Shown here one piece after another: positions 15,304 to 23,754 of a DNA stretch of 64,000 nt. The stretch lies in the NCBI RefSeq assembly GCF_014930365.1, contig NZ_JABXWI010000015.1, positions 62,001-126,000 on the forward strand, in the 5' to 3' direction. The DNA is from Streptomyces caniscabiei (GTDB taxonomy: Bacteria > Actinomycetota > Actinomycetes > Streptomycetales > Streptomycetaceae). Below the pieces are notes generated by a model. That model saw nothing but the letters and a program-made list of their open reading frames with translations. It did no database searches and was not told where the DNA came from. A program made the translations under genes and the position numbers. The stretch's first letter is position 1; the number at the start of each line of letters is the position of its first letter.

Positions 15304-17625
15304 GTGGCCACATTCCTCTACAAACTCGGCCGACTCGCCTTCCGGCGACGACACTTCGCCGTCCTCGTCTGGGTGGCTCTGCTGACGCTCGCGGGCGTCG
15401 GCGCCGCCTCCGCGCCCGCCGCGGGCTCGTCGTCCTTCTCCATCCCCGGCACCGAGGCCCAGAAGGCCTTCGACCTGCTGGAAGAGCGCTACCCCGGGAT
15501 GAGCGCCGACGGCGCCACCGCCCGGGTCGTCTTCAAGGCGCCCGAGGGCGAGAAGATGGCCGACGCCGCCAACAAGGCGATCGTCGAGAAGACCGTCGCG
15601 GAACTGGGCGACGGCTCCGAGGTCGTCTCCGTCAGCGACCCCTTCACCACCCGGGCGGTCAGCCGCGACGGGACGACCGCCTACGCCTCGGTGACGTACG
15701 ACGTCCCGGCCATGGAGCTGAAGGACTCCTCCCGGGAGGCGCTGGAGGCCACCGCGCACAAGGCGCAGGACGCCGGGCTGACCGTCGAGATGGGCGGTGA
15801 CGCCCTCCAGGCCGAGCCCGAGACGGCCGTCGCCGGCGAGATCATCGGCCTGGCCATCGCCGCCGTCGTCCTCGTCATCACCCTGGGCTCGCTCGTGGCG
15901 GCCGGGCTGCCGCTGCTGACGGCGATCATCGGCGTCGGCATCGGCGTCTCCACGATCACCGCCCTCGCGAGCGCGCTCGACCTCGGCGACACCACCTCCA
16001 CGCTCGCCCTGATGATCGGGCTCGCGGTCGGCATCGACTACGCGCTGTTCATCGTCTCCCGCTACCGCTCCGAGCTGGCCGAGGGCCGGGAACGCGAGGA
16101 CGCGGTCGGGCGGGCCGTCGGCACCGCCGGCTCGGCGGTGGTCTTCGCGGGACTCACGGTCGTGATCGCGCTCGCCGGTCTCGCGGTCGTCAACGTCCCG
16201 ATGCTGACCAAGATGGGTCTCGCCGCGGCGGGCACGGTCGTCGTCGCGGTCCTCATCGCCCTCACCATGATCCCGGCGCTGCTCGGCTACGCGGGCCGCA
16301 AGGTCCGGCCGGCCGACGAGAAGGGCGGACTGGGCGGACTGCTGGGGCGGCGCAAGGCGAAGGGCTCCGGCGGGGGCGGCGCGGGCAAGGGCGCTCCGGT
16401 GGACTCCGCCGAAGGCTCTGCCGGGGGCTCCGCCGTGGTCAAGCCCAGTCTGGGCACCCGTTGGGCGAGCTTCGTCGTGCGTCGTCCGATCGCCGTGCTG
16501 CTGTTCGGCGTGGTCGGTCTGGGGGCGGTCGCACTGCCGGCCACCCAGCTCGAACTGGGCCTGCCCGACGACGGCTCGCAGCCGACGTCCACCACGCAGC
16601 GCCGGGCGTACGACCTGCTCTCCGAGGGCTTCGGGCCCGGCTTCAACGGTCCCCTGATGGTCGTCGTCGACGCCAAGGACAGCGCGTCCCCGAAGGAGGC
16701 CGCCAGCGCGGTCACCGACGAGATCAAGGGTCTCGGCGACGTCGTGACGGTGACCCCGGCGACGTTCAACAAGGCCGGTGACACCGCGATGATCACGGTC
16801 ATCCCGGAGTCCAAGCCGTCCTCCACGCAGACCGAGAACCTGGTGCACGCCATCCGTGACGCGGGCGCCGGCGTGGCGGCCGACACGGACGCGAAGGTGC
16901 TGGTCACCGGCGCGACGGCGATGAACATCGACTTCTCGCAGAAGCTCACCGACGCGCTGATCCCGTATCTGGCGCTGGTGGTGGGACTCGCCTTCCTCCT
17001 GCTGATCGTGATCTTCCGGTCGATCCTGGTGCCGCTGAAGGCGGCCCTCGGCTTCCTGCTCAGCGTGCTGGCCGCGCTCGGTGCCGTGGTCGCGGTCTTC
17101 CAGTGGGGCTGGCTGGCGGGGCTCATCGGGGTCGAGGAGACCGGCCCGATCATGTCGATGATGCCGATCTTCATGGTGGGTGTCGTCTTCGGCCTGGCGA
17201 TGGACTACGAGGTGTTCCTCGTGACCCGGATGCGTGAGGCGTACGTCCACGGCGAGAACCCGCACCAAGCCGTGGTGACCGGCTTCAAGTACAGCGCCCG
17301 GGTGGTCGCGGCCGCCGCGGCGATCATGATGGCCGTCTTCGCCGGCTTCATCGGCTCCGGCGAGTCGATGATCAAGATGATCGGCTTCGGTCTCGCCATC
17401 GCCGTCTTCTTCGACGCGTTCGTCGTCCGCATGGCCATCGTCCCGGCCGTCCTCGCCCTCCTGGGCGACAAGGCCTGGTGGCTGCCGAAGTGGCTCGACC
17501 GCGCGCTGCCCAACGTCGACGTCGAGGGTGAGGGCCTGCGGGCGCACGACGACGCGGCCGGGAAGCGGGCCGAGGACGACGAGGACAAGGACGAGGACAA
17601 GGACCGGCCGCTGGTACGCGTCTGA
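15304..17625 (+). CDS. MMPL/RND family membrane transporter
   Basis: A 773-residue integral membrane exporter of the MMPL type, related to actinorhodin ActII-3 and mycobacterial lipid transporters. One membrane segment near residue 15-40 (FAVLVWVALLTLAGVGA) is followed by an extracytoplasmic domain, then groups of segments near 175-340 and 550-740, giving about 12 in two related halves. The GTG start gives VATFLYKLGRLAFRRR, the usual family start. The C-terminal tail is highly charged (DDEDKDEDKD). Substrate unknown; lipids or a secondary metabolite are likely. The TetR gene upstream probably controls it, and a strong terminator follows. Confidence 0.9.
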   Translation: MATFLYKLGRLAFRRRHFAVLVWVALLTLAGVGAASAPAAGSSSFSIPGTEAQKAFDLLEERYPGMSADGATARVVFKAPEGEKMADAANKAIVEKTVAELGDGSEVVSVSDPFTTRAVSRDGTTAYASVTYDVPAMELKDSSREALEATAHKAQDAGLTVEMGGDALQAEPETAVAGEIIGLAIAAVVLVITLGSLVAAGLPLLTAIIGVGIGVSTITALASALDLGDTTSTLALMIGLAVGIDYALFIVSRYRSELAEGREREDAVGRAVGTAGSAVVFAGLTVVIALAGLAVVNVPMLTKMGLAAAGTVVVAVLIALTMIPALLGYAGRKVRPADEKGGLGGLLGRRKAKGSGGGGAGKGAPVDSAEGSAGGSAVVKPSLGTRWASFVVRRPIAVLLFGVVGLGAVALPATQLELGLPDDGSQPTSTTQRRAYDLLSEGFGPGFNGPLMVVVDAKDSASPKEAASAVTDEIKGLGDVVTVTPATFNKAGDTAMITVIPESKPSSTQTENLVHAIRDAGAGVAADTDAKVLVTGATAMNIDFSQKLTDALIPYLALVVGLAFLLLIVIFRSILVPLKAALGFLLSVLAALGAVVAVFQWGWLAGLIGVEETGPIMSMMPIFMVGVVFGLAMDYEVFLVTRMREAYVHGENPHQAVVTGFKYSARVVAAAAAIMMAVFAGFIGSGESMIKMIGFGLAIAVFFDAFVVRMAIVPAVLALLGDKAWWLPKWLDRALPNVDVEGEGLRAHDDAAGKRAEDDEDKDEDKDRPLVRV

Positions 17626-17640
17626 CGCGCGGGAAGGACC

Positions 17641-17676
17641 GCCGGTGAGGGCCCGTGGGGACGGGCCCTCACCGGC
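17641..17676. terminator. strong hairpin terminator after the MMPL gene
   Basis: Perfect 16-bp arms (17641-17656 and 17661-17676) enclose GGGG, beginning 15 bases after the MMPL stop codon. Confidence 0.8.
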
Positions 17677-17703
17677 TCTCGCATGTCGGGGTAGGCATGA
17701 GGG

Positions 17704-18252
17704 ATGACCGAACAGACGCAGCAGACACAGCAGACCCCCCGGGGAACCCGTGACGACCGCGTGGGGCCGCCCCACCGGGGCACCGAGCGCGAGACGCTCC
17801 GCGCCTTCCTCGACTACCACCGCGCCACGCTCGCCATGAAGTGCGCGGGACTCACGGACGAGGAGCTGCGGCGGCGGTCGATGCCGCCGTCCACGCTGAC
17901 CCTGCTGGGTCTCGTACGGCACATGGCGGAGGTGGAACGCGCCTGGTTCCGCCGGGTCTTCGAGGATCACGACGCGCCGATGGTGTGGTCGAAGGAGATC
18001 GACTTCCAGGCGGCGTACGACGCGAGCGCCTCGACGCGGGCGGAGGCGTTCGGGGCGTGGGAGGCGGAGGTGGAGACCTCGCGGCGGATCGAACGGGAGG
18101 CGGAGTCCCTGGACCTCGTCGGCCGCCAGCCGCGCTGGGACGAGGAGGTCTCGCTCCGCATGGTCATGATCCACGTCCTGCTGGAGTACGGCCGCCACAA
18201 CGGCCACGCGGACTTCCTGCGGGAGGGGGTGAACGGGACGGTGGGGGCGTGA
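17704..18252 (+). CDS. DinB family protein (DUF664)
   Basis: A 182-residue four-helix-bundle protein of the DinB/YfiT-like superfamily, often mycothiol- or bacillithiol-dependent transferases or unknowns. Metal-binding His residues are visible in GLVRHMAEVERAWF (near 65-78) and in LEYGRHNGHADFLRE (near 160-175), where H-x3-H follows an aromatic residue, as in the family. The first 25 residues are a Gln/Thr-rich tail (EQTQQTQQT). It stands alone after a terminator. The exact reaction is unknown. Confidence 0.85.
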   Translation: MTEQTQQTQQTPRGTRDDRVGPPHRGTERETLRAFLDYHRATLAMKCAGLTDEELRRRSMPPSTLTLLGLVRHMAEVERAWFRRVFEDHDAPMVWSKEIDFQAAYDASASTRAEAFGAWEAEVETSRRIEREAESLDLVGRQPRWDEEVSLRMVMIHVLLEYGRHNGHADFLREGVNGTVGA

Positions 18253-18323
18253 GACCGGACGGCGGGGGGCGTGAGGACCGGACGGTGGGGCGTGAGGGGC
18301 AGGGGCGCGGGGGCCGTCGGCGC

Positions 18324-18788
18324 CTAGAGGTGCTGTTTGGCGGTGTTGATGAGGTGCGCGATCCCGTCCCGGGTCCGTACCCGGCGTTCGACGAACTCCG
18401 GCCTGTTGTCGGTCTTGTGGACGGCGGTGACCTCGGCGAGGACGGTCTCGGCGGCTCGGCCCAGTTCCTCGTCGGCCGTGAGCATCTGTACGCGGAACAG
18501 CGCCTCCTGCGCGGCGGACCGCAGGTCGTACGCGCGGACCCGGACCGCGTCGGGGTCCTCGGGCGGGGGCTGTTCGTGCTCGCAGAACCACAGGTGGACC
18601 AGGGCGCGGCGGTAGTTGATCAGCGCGCCGGCGTACACGGAATAGGCGTCGAGGCGTTCCTGGCGGAGTTTCTCGCGGCGGGTGAACTCGTGGGTGCGGT
18701 CGGTGGCGCGTTGCTGGAAGGCGAGCGTCAGTCCCGACCCGAGCAGCGTCCCGAGCACGGCTATGCCACTGGCGATGATGGTCTCCAC
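18324..18788 (-). CDS. hypothetical membrane-anchored protein
   Basis: A 154-residue protein with one N-terminal membrane segment (IIASGIAVLGTLLGSGLTLAF, residues 4-24) followed by a charged, helix-prone region (EFTRREKLRQERLDAY) that could form a coiled coil, with the rest predicted to be cytoplasmic. Similar small anchored proteins are frequent in Streptomyces, but no function is known. The ATG start fits the membrane segment. It lies downstream of the broken Rpn-type gene in the same direction. Confidence 0.75.
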   Translation of the reverse strand: METIIASGIAVLGTLLGSGLTLAFQQRATDRTHEFTRREKLRQERLDAYSVYAGALINYRRALVHLWFCEHEQPPPEDPDAVRVRAYDLRSAAQEALFRVQMLTADEELGRAAETVLAEVTAVHKTDNRPEFVERRVRTRDGIAHLINTAKQHL

Positions 18789-18820
18789 CCGCCAAGCTGA
18801 TCACGCGGCGACGGCCGGGG

Positions 18821-19695
18821 TCACTCCTCGGCGAACACCTCGGCGACGGATGTGGCCGTGATCGCGCGGGTGAACCAGAGGTTGAGGGTGGCGAGGTCGT
18901 GGCAGGACGTGATGCGGTCGCGATCGGTGGCGGACACGGGGACCTCGCGACCGTCGAGGAGCAGCAGGATGCCCTCGGCCTTGCCTTCTGCCCTGCCCTC
19001 CGCCCGGATCTCCTCGGAGATCGGCGACGTGAAGAACGAGAGGTCGGTCATGAGTGCCCTCCAGGTGTCGGCGGCCGGCGCTTCACCCAGCCCCTGAGAT
19101 GTCAGTTCAACGAAGATCGTCGCAGTGTCGGGATCGCGGGCTTCCAGGCCCTTCAGAGCGTCTACCAGTACTTTGAGTATGGCATCGGCCTGCGGGTCGC
19201 GGCGGTGCAGGACAGCGGACAGAACGGTCAGCGGGATGTCCTGGCGAGCCTTCACCGGGTCGTCGACGACCGGTACGTCGTCCGGCCCGAGGACGAGGGG
19301 GCGCAGGGTGAGGGAGGGCCACTCGGGCGGTCCGAAGTCGACGGTCCCGGACGCCCAGGCGGCCGTGCTCCTGCTGTCGCACACGACGAGGAGCACCGCG
19401 GGCACCTCGTACTTCGCGTGCAGGTGCGCCAGGTAGTAGGCCCAGTTCCTCGGTTTGTCGGGGACCTTCTTTCCCTGAGCCTCCACGGCCAGAAGGAACC
19501 TGCCGCGCTTCGTCTCGACGTTCAGCAGTGTGTCCACCCTCCGTTCCAGAGGACGGTGCTCCGTGAGGTCGGTGCAGAACGGTGTGGCCGAGATCGGATC
19601 GTCGAAGGGATGCCGAGTGCCCGAACCGCGCGGGCGAAGACGCCTAGATCCTGCTGGAAGATCCGGTGCATGGCCTCATGAGGGGAACTGACCAT
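18821..19695 (-). pseudogene. Rpn/YhgA-type PD-(D/E)xK nuclease (transposase-like), frameshifted
   Basis: The N-terminus MVSSPHEAMHRIFQQDLGVFARAVRALGIP is in one frame and FDDPISATPFCTDLTEHRPLERRVDTLLN onward is in another; one base is missing near 19606-19611. The intact relative in this window (61690-62568) starts MVSSPHEALHRIFQKD and reads continuously through ERRVDTLL, which shows the lesion. The nuclease core (VDTLL then FLLAVEAQGKK, near 60-85) and the C-terminal EIRAEGRAEGKAEG tail are kept. Family members are recombination-promoting nucleases or transposase relatives. A translational restart at GTG 19537 could make a shorter protein lacking the N-terminus. Confidence 0.75.
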
Positions 19696-19729
19696 AGGGT
19701 TCCGCCGAGTCCTTTCGTCGCTCTTGAGC

Positions 19730-19758
19730 GTGAGCATATGGCGGACAAATATGCTCAC
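19730..19758. promoter_or_regulatory. 10-bp inverted repeat upstream of the Rpn-type gene
   Basis: GTGAGCATAT (19730-19739) and ATATGCTCAC (19749-19758) flank 9 bases. The repeat is AT-rich against its surroundings and lies 35 bases before the pseudogene start. A dimeric regulator site is likely. Confidence 0.5.
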
Positions 19759-19870
19759 AGCAAGGCGAGTTGGCGTATTCACTCGCAGGAGTGAACGATG
19801 TCGTCGCGCAAGTGTCGGAGGGGGACCGTGACTGCCGTCGAGGTGCGTTGGTTCAAGGGAGACGCCGTCC

Positions 19871-20170
19871 ATGGCCCGGGGGACTGAGGACCGGCGGGTC
19901 GCCGTCGGCGTCGGGGCCGCGAACGTGGTCATGTGCTGTGTGCTGCTCCTGGTGGCCGTCGGCGCGCTGTTCGTGGAGCCCACCACCCGGGCCGAGGAGA
20001 CCGAGGCGGGAGAGCTCGCGGCCCGGATCTACGGGTACTGGTTCCTCGGCGGGCTGGTCCTGTTCCCGGTGTTGCGGATGACGCGGACGTGGCTCGTCCA
20101 CCTTGGCACGATGATCGTGACGCCCGTCGTGCTGTTCGCGCTCGTGGTGCTGTCGGCGGTGGCGCGGTGA
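19871..20170 (+). CDS. small integral membrane protein, hypothetical
   Basis: A 99-residue protein with three probable membrane segments: AANVVMCCVLLLVAVGALFV (residues 17-36), IYGYWFLGGLVLFPVL (53-68) and LGTMIVTPVVLFALVVLSAVA (77-97). The N-terminal 12 residues are charged. No family is recognised. The ATG has no strong ribosome-binding site. It follows a 175-base spacer with an inverted repeat shared with the divergent Rpn-type pseudogene. Confidence 0.7.
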   Translation: MARGTEDRRVAVGVGAANVVMCCVLLLVAVGALFVEPTTRAEETEAGELAARIYGYWFLGGLVLFPVLRMTRTWLVHLGTMIVTPVVLFALVVLSAVAR

Positions 20171-20296
20171 CACGCGGCCGCTCGGTGACGCGGCCCGACG
20201 CCCGCTTCATGGGGAAGGCCTGGGAAGCACACAGGAATTGCTCATAGCATCACGCGCATTCCATGACGGGAACATTCGGAAAGCGCGGTTCCGTAG

Positions 20297-21190
20297 ATGA
20301 GCACAGCACCCCAGAGCGGCGGCGGCCGGACGCACGGTCACGGTCACGACCACCACCACGACGACGAGTTCGACAGAGGGCTCTCGTACGACCTGCCCGT
20401 GTTCGCCCGCCGCCGCATGCTCGGGCTGCTGGCCGGCGCGAGCATGATCCCGCTGGTCGCGGCCTGTTCCTCGGACGACTCCGGCGGCTCCGCCGCGGAC
20501 CCGGCCTCCTCCGGCTCGTCCTCCTCGTCCTCCTCGTCCTCGTCCGGCACCTCCGGCGCCGACTGCGAGGTCATCCCGAGCGAGACGGAAGGGCCGTACC
20601 CCGGTGACGGCTCCAACGGCCCCAACGTCCTGGAGGAGAGCGGTGTCGTCCGGCGCGACATCACCCGAAGCGTCGGCTCCTCGAACGGTGTCGCCGAAGG
20701 CATCCCGCTGACGATCACGCTGACGGTCGTCGACCAGGCCTCCGGCTGCGACGCCCCGAAGAAGGGCGCGGCCGTCTACCTGTGGCAGTGCGACCGGGAG
20801 GGCAGGTACTCCCTCTACTCCGACGGCGTCACCGAGGAGAACTACCTGCGCGGCGTCCAGGAGACCGACGCCGAGGGCCGGCTCACCTTCACCTCGATCT
20901 TCCCCGGCTGCTACCCCGGCCGCTGGCCCCACATCCACTTCGAGGTCTACGACAGCCTCGAGGACGCCACCGCCACCCGGGACATCGCCGTGACCTCACA
21001 GCTCGCCTTCCCCAAGGACGTCTGCGACACCGTGTACGCGACGGACGGCTACGGCGACAGCGCCGGGAACCTCGGCGAGCTGTCCCTGGAGACCGACATG
21101 GTCTTCCGCGACGGCTACGACCAGCAGCTCGCCACCGTCGAGGGCAGCACCGACAAGGGGTACACGGCCACGCTCACCGTGGCGGTGTAG
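20297..21190 (+). CDS. Tat-exported lipoprotein of the intradiol dioxygenase family
   Basis: A secreted member of the protocatechuate/catechol intradiol dioxygenase family, 297 residues. The 40-residue leader is unusual, with a His/Asp cluster (HGHGHDHHHDDEFD) before the twin-arginine segment ARRRMLGLLAGASMIPLVAAC, which ends in a lipobox. A Ser-rich linker follows. The catalytic domain keeps two Tyr (one in the AAVYLWQCDREGRYSLYS region, one in GCYPGRWPHIHFEVY) and the two His of PHIH, the four non-haem Fe(III) ligands. Oxidative cleavage of extracellular aromatic diols is likely; the natural substrate is unknown. Confidence 0.85.
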   Translation: MSTAPQSGGGRTHGHGHDHHHDDEFDRGLSYDLPVFARRRMLGLLAGASMIPLVAACSSDDSGGSAADPASSGSSSSSSSSSSGTSGADCEVIPSETEGPYPGDGSNGPNVLEESGVVRRDITRSVGSSNGVAEGIPLTITLTVVDQASGCDAPKKGAAVYLWQCDREGRYSLYSDGVTEENYLRGVQETDAEGRLTFTSIFPGCYPGRWPHIHFEVYDSLEDATATRDIAVTSQLAFPKDVCDTVYATDGYGDSAGNLGELSLETDMVFRDGYDQQLATVEGSTDKGYTATLTVAV

Positions 21191-21956
21191 CGGGGGTGCC
21201 GGCCGGTCCCGGCGGGGCGAGGTGCGTCGTGTCGCCCCACTCCGCCGGCCGCAACCGCCGCCCGTCGTTCTCCCACCGCGAGACCGAGGCGTTGGGGACG
21301 GGCGGCAGCCGGTCGGGGGCCGTCGCGCCGAGCCCCGCGCACACGAGACGGACGGCGACCGCGATCGCGTCGTGGGCGATCAGGAGGACACGACGGCCGG
21401 GCGCGACGCGGTCCAGTTCGCCGACGAAGTCCCGTACCCGCAGCACCACATCGGCGAGCGCCTCACCGCCCGGCGGGCGGTAGAACCACTCGCCGACCCG
21501 GGCCCGCCGGGCCGCCTCCTCCGGTGCGCGGGCCCGCAACGCGGCCGGCGGGTGCATCTCGAAGATCCCCATCTCCCGGTCCCGCAGCCGCTCGTCGACC
21601 AGCAGCGGCGGCGGGACCACACCGGGATGTCCCGCCATCACCTCCCAGGTCTGCCGCGCCCGCACATACGGCGAGCACACCACCAGATCCGGGCCGGCGG
21701 GCCCGGCCGACCCCGCCAACCACCCACCCAGTGCCCCGGCCTGGGCGCGGCCCAGGTCGGAGAGGGGGACGTCCGCGCCGCGGCCCGGCAGGGGCACCGT
21801 CGACCCCGTCCGCTCGGCCTCCTCGTACGCCGCGTTCGCCGTGCTCTGCCCGTGCCGCACCACCCACAGCGCGGCGAGCGCGTACGGCGGTGCCAGTCCC
21901 TCACCAGGTGCGGTCGTGACCCCCGTACCGGTGGCGTCGTCCCTCCGCGCTGTCAT
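21174..21956 (-). CDS. histidine phosphatase family protein (phosphoglycerate mutase-like)
   Basis: A 260-residue phosphatase or mutase of the histidine phosphatase superfamily. The catalytic RHG motif is in LWVVRHGQST (near 33-42), the second Arg is in SPYVRARQT, the acid region is in LRDREMGIFE, and the second His is in LLIAHDAIAV. ATG 21956 was chosen; the frame is open further upstream but that part looks non-coding. Its stop lies inside the end of the convergent dioxygenase gene (17-base overlap). The physiological substrate cannot be told. Confidence 0.87.
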   Translation of the reverse strand: MTARRDDATGTGVTTAPGEGLAPPYALAALWVVRHGQSTANAAYEEAERTGSTVPLPGRGADVPLSDLGRAQAGALGGWLAGSAGPAGPDLVVCSPYVRARQTWEVMAGHPGVVPPPLLVDERLRDREMGIFEMHPPAALRARAPEEAARRARVGEWFYRPPGGEALADVVLRVRDFVGELDRVAPGRRVLLIAHDAIAVAVRLVCAGLGATAPDRLPPVPNASVSRWENDGRRLRPAEWGDTTHLAPPGPAGTPATPPR

Positions 21957-22048
21957 GCGTCCCCCAGGTCGTGGCGATCCGGCTCTCCGCGTCGGTCGCC
22001 GACATGCATACCCAGGAATACCCCAGGGGGCCGCCCCGGACGCTCGGC

Positions 22049-22396
22049 TCAGTGCGCCACCGGCGTGGCCGTGTACGTCCGCCGCAGGAAGCGGACCAGC
22101 GCCTTGGTGTCGAACTGCATCACCGCCACCTCCCCCTCGGCGGAGTGGAACTCCATGACGGCCTGGACCCGGCCGCAGGGCCAGATGCTCACAGAGCCGG
22201 CGGTGGTGGGGGTACGCAGGCCGCGTTCGAGGAGCTCGCGGGGGAAGGTCCACTCGTCGGGGCCGGGCAGGCGTACGCGTACGGCGGAGGCGTCGGTGTC
22301 GGGGTCGTAGCGGAGGACGACCGGCACGGTGTCCCGGTCCTCGGGGGAGTCCGTGACGACATGCGCCCGGGCGTACTGCTCGACGGTGACGGACAT
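22049..22396 (-). CDS. ssgE: SsgA-like sporulation/cell-division protein (SALP), probably SsgE
   Basis: A 115-residue protein of the SsgA-like family, found in sporulating actinomycetes and acting with divisome or autolytic enzymes. The core matches: VVLRYDPDTDASAVRVRLPG, then EWTFPRELLERGLRTPTTAGSVSIWP, and the C-terminal RFLRRTY. The SsgE assignment is inferred from memory that SsgE of S. coelicolor maps near a pair of penicillin-binding protein genes; here such a pair lies 10 kb away. It is divergent from the metal transporter operon. Confidence 0.8.
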   Translation of the reverse strand: MSVTVEQYARAHVVTDSPEDRDTVPVVLRYDPDTDASAVRVRLPGPDEWTFPRELLERGLRTPTTAGSVSIWPCGRVQAVMEFHSAEGEVAVMQFDTKALVRFLRRTYTATPVAH

Positions 22397-22574
22397 CGAA
22401 CGGCTCCTCACGCTGAGTGACACAAGCAGAAGCTGTGAATCCGCTGTCCACTGCCTCTCCAATGTCGCATATTTTCGGCCGCGCGCCCCCGGAAGCCCTG
22501 GAAGGGCACTGCAAGACGCCTGTAAGAGCCACCGGTGTCCGGCGAACCCTTGGCTATTCGGCACGTAGGCGCTC

Positions 22575-22591
22575 TTGCAAGGGGGTCGCAA
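22575..22591. promoter_or_regulatory. Nur-box-like site overlapping the -35 of the metal transporter operon
   Basis: TTGCAA-GGGGG-TCGCAA matches the Streptomyces nickel-regulator (Nur) pattern TTGCAA-N5-TTGCAA in 11 of 12 defined bases. A possible -10 TATCAT begins at 22600, 19 bases after the first half site. The site is 92 bases before the NikMN start. No cobalamin riboswitch is visible in the leader. This favours nickel over cobalt as substrate of the transporter. Confidence 0.6.
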
Positions 22592-22682
22592 TAAGGCACT
22601 ATCATCGTTAGGTTCCAGCCAGCTCCAGCCAGCCCGTCCCCACTCGGTGGCCCGGCCCCGTCCCAGGAGAGCGAGCCCTCGT

Positions 22683-23753
22683 ATGCATGTCCCCGACGGA
22701 TTCATCAACGCCCCCGTCTCGGCGGTCGCCGGAGTGGTCGCCGCCGGAGCGGTCGCCGTGAGCCTGCGCGGTGCCCGGCGCGAACTGGACGAGCGGACGG
22801 CGCCCCTCGCCGGACTCGTCGCCGCGTTCATCTTCGCCGTGCAGATGCTGAACTTCCCGGTCGCGGCCGGGACCAGCGGACATCTGCTCGGCGGGGCCCT
22901 GGCCGCGATACTCGTGGGCCCCTACACCGGGGTCCTGTGCGTGTCCGTCGTGCTCCTCATGCAGGGCATCCTCTTCGCGGACGGCGGCCTCACCGCCCTC
23001 GGCGTGAACATCACGATCATGGGGGTGATCACCTCCGTCGTCGGCTACGCCGTCTTCCGCGCGCTGGTCAGGATCCTCCCGAGGAGGCGGCGCTCGATCA
23101 CCGCCTCCGCCTTCGTCGCCGCCCTGGTCTCGGTGCCCGCGTCGGCCGCCGCCTTCACCCTCGTCTACGCGATCGGCGGCACCACGGACGTGCCGATCGG
23201 CTCCGTCCTCACCGCCATGGTCGGCGTCCACGTCCTCATCGGCATCGGCGAGGCCGCGATCACCGCCGCCACGGTCGGCGCCGTCGTCGCCGTACGCCCG
23301 GACCTCGTGCACGGCGCCCGCGGCCTGACCGCCCCGCTGAAGCTGCGGGTCAACGGTGAGCTGGTGGACGCCCCCGCCACTGCGTCCGCCGCCGCGCCGG
23401 CGCCCGTCGCGGCCCGCTCCACCCGCAAGGTGCTCCTCGCCGGGCTCGGCACCTCGCTCCTCCTCGCCGGTGTCGTCAGCTTCTACGCCTCCGCCAGCCC
23501 CGACGGTCTGGAGAAGGTCGCCGCCGACAAGGGCTTCGACGCCAAGGCCGAGGAGCACGCCGCCGCCGACTCCCCGTTCGCCGACTACGGCGTCGAGGGC
23601 CTCACCGACGCCCGCCTCGCCGGCGGCCTCGCGGGCGTGATCGGCGTCGGCGTCACCGTCGTCGCCGGTACGGGGATCTTCTGGGCCGTCCGCAAGCGGC
23701 GCGCCGGAGAGGACGACGCCGCGTCCCCGACCTCCGTGCCCGAGAACGCCTGA
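22683..23753 (+). CDS. nikMN: ECF-type nickel/cobalt transporter substrate-binding subunit (NikMN/CbiMN fusion)
   Basis: Substrate-specific membrane component of an energy-coupling-factor metal importer. The N-terminus MHVPDGFIN carries the metal-binding Met-His-Val-Pro-Asp motif that coordinates Ni or Co, so ATG 22683 must be the start. CbiM-type membrane segments fill residues 15-205. The C-terminal part (LAGLGTSLLLAGVVSFYASASPDGLEKVAADKGF) matches the small CbiN/NikN subunit, fused here. The Q and O subunit genes follow immediately, forming one operon. The upstream Nur-like site suggests nickel-dependent repression. Confidence 0.87.
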   Translation: MHVPDGFINAPVSAVAGVVAAGAVAVSLRGARRELDERTAPLAGLVAAFIFAVQMLNFPVAAGTSGHLLGGALAAILVGPYTGVLCVSVVLLMQGILFADGGLTALGVNITIMGVITSVVGYAVFRALVRILPRRRRSITASAFVAALVSVPASAAAFTLVYAIGGTTDVPIGSVLTAMVGVHVLIGIGEAAITAATVGAVVAVRPDLVHGARGLTAPLKLRVNGELVDAPATASAAAPAPVAARSTRKVLLAGLGTSLLLAGVVSFYASASPDGLEKVAADKGFDAKAEEHAAADSPFADYGVEGLTDARLAGGLAGVIGVGVTVVAGTGIFWAVRKRRAGEDDAASPTSVPENA

Positions 23754-23754
23754 C

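Noticed and set aside
15277..18804. Very long antisense reading frame opposite the MMPL and DinB genes (about 1175 codons)
   Set aside because: It is a by-product of high GC and third-position bias; the sense frames have clear family motifs and the antisense frame shows none.
22592..22682. Cobalamin riboswitch ahead of the metal transporter
   Set aside because: The leader is only about 90 bases and lacks the conserved B12-box elements.
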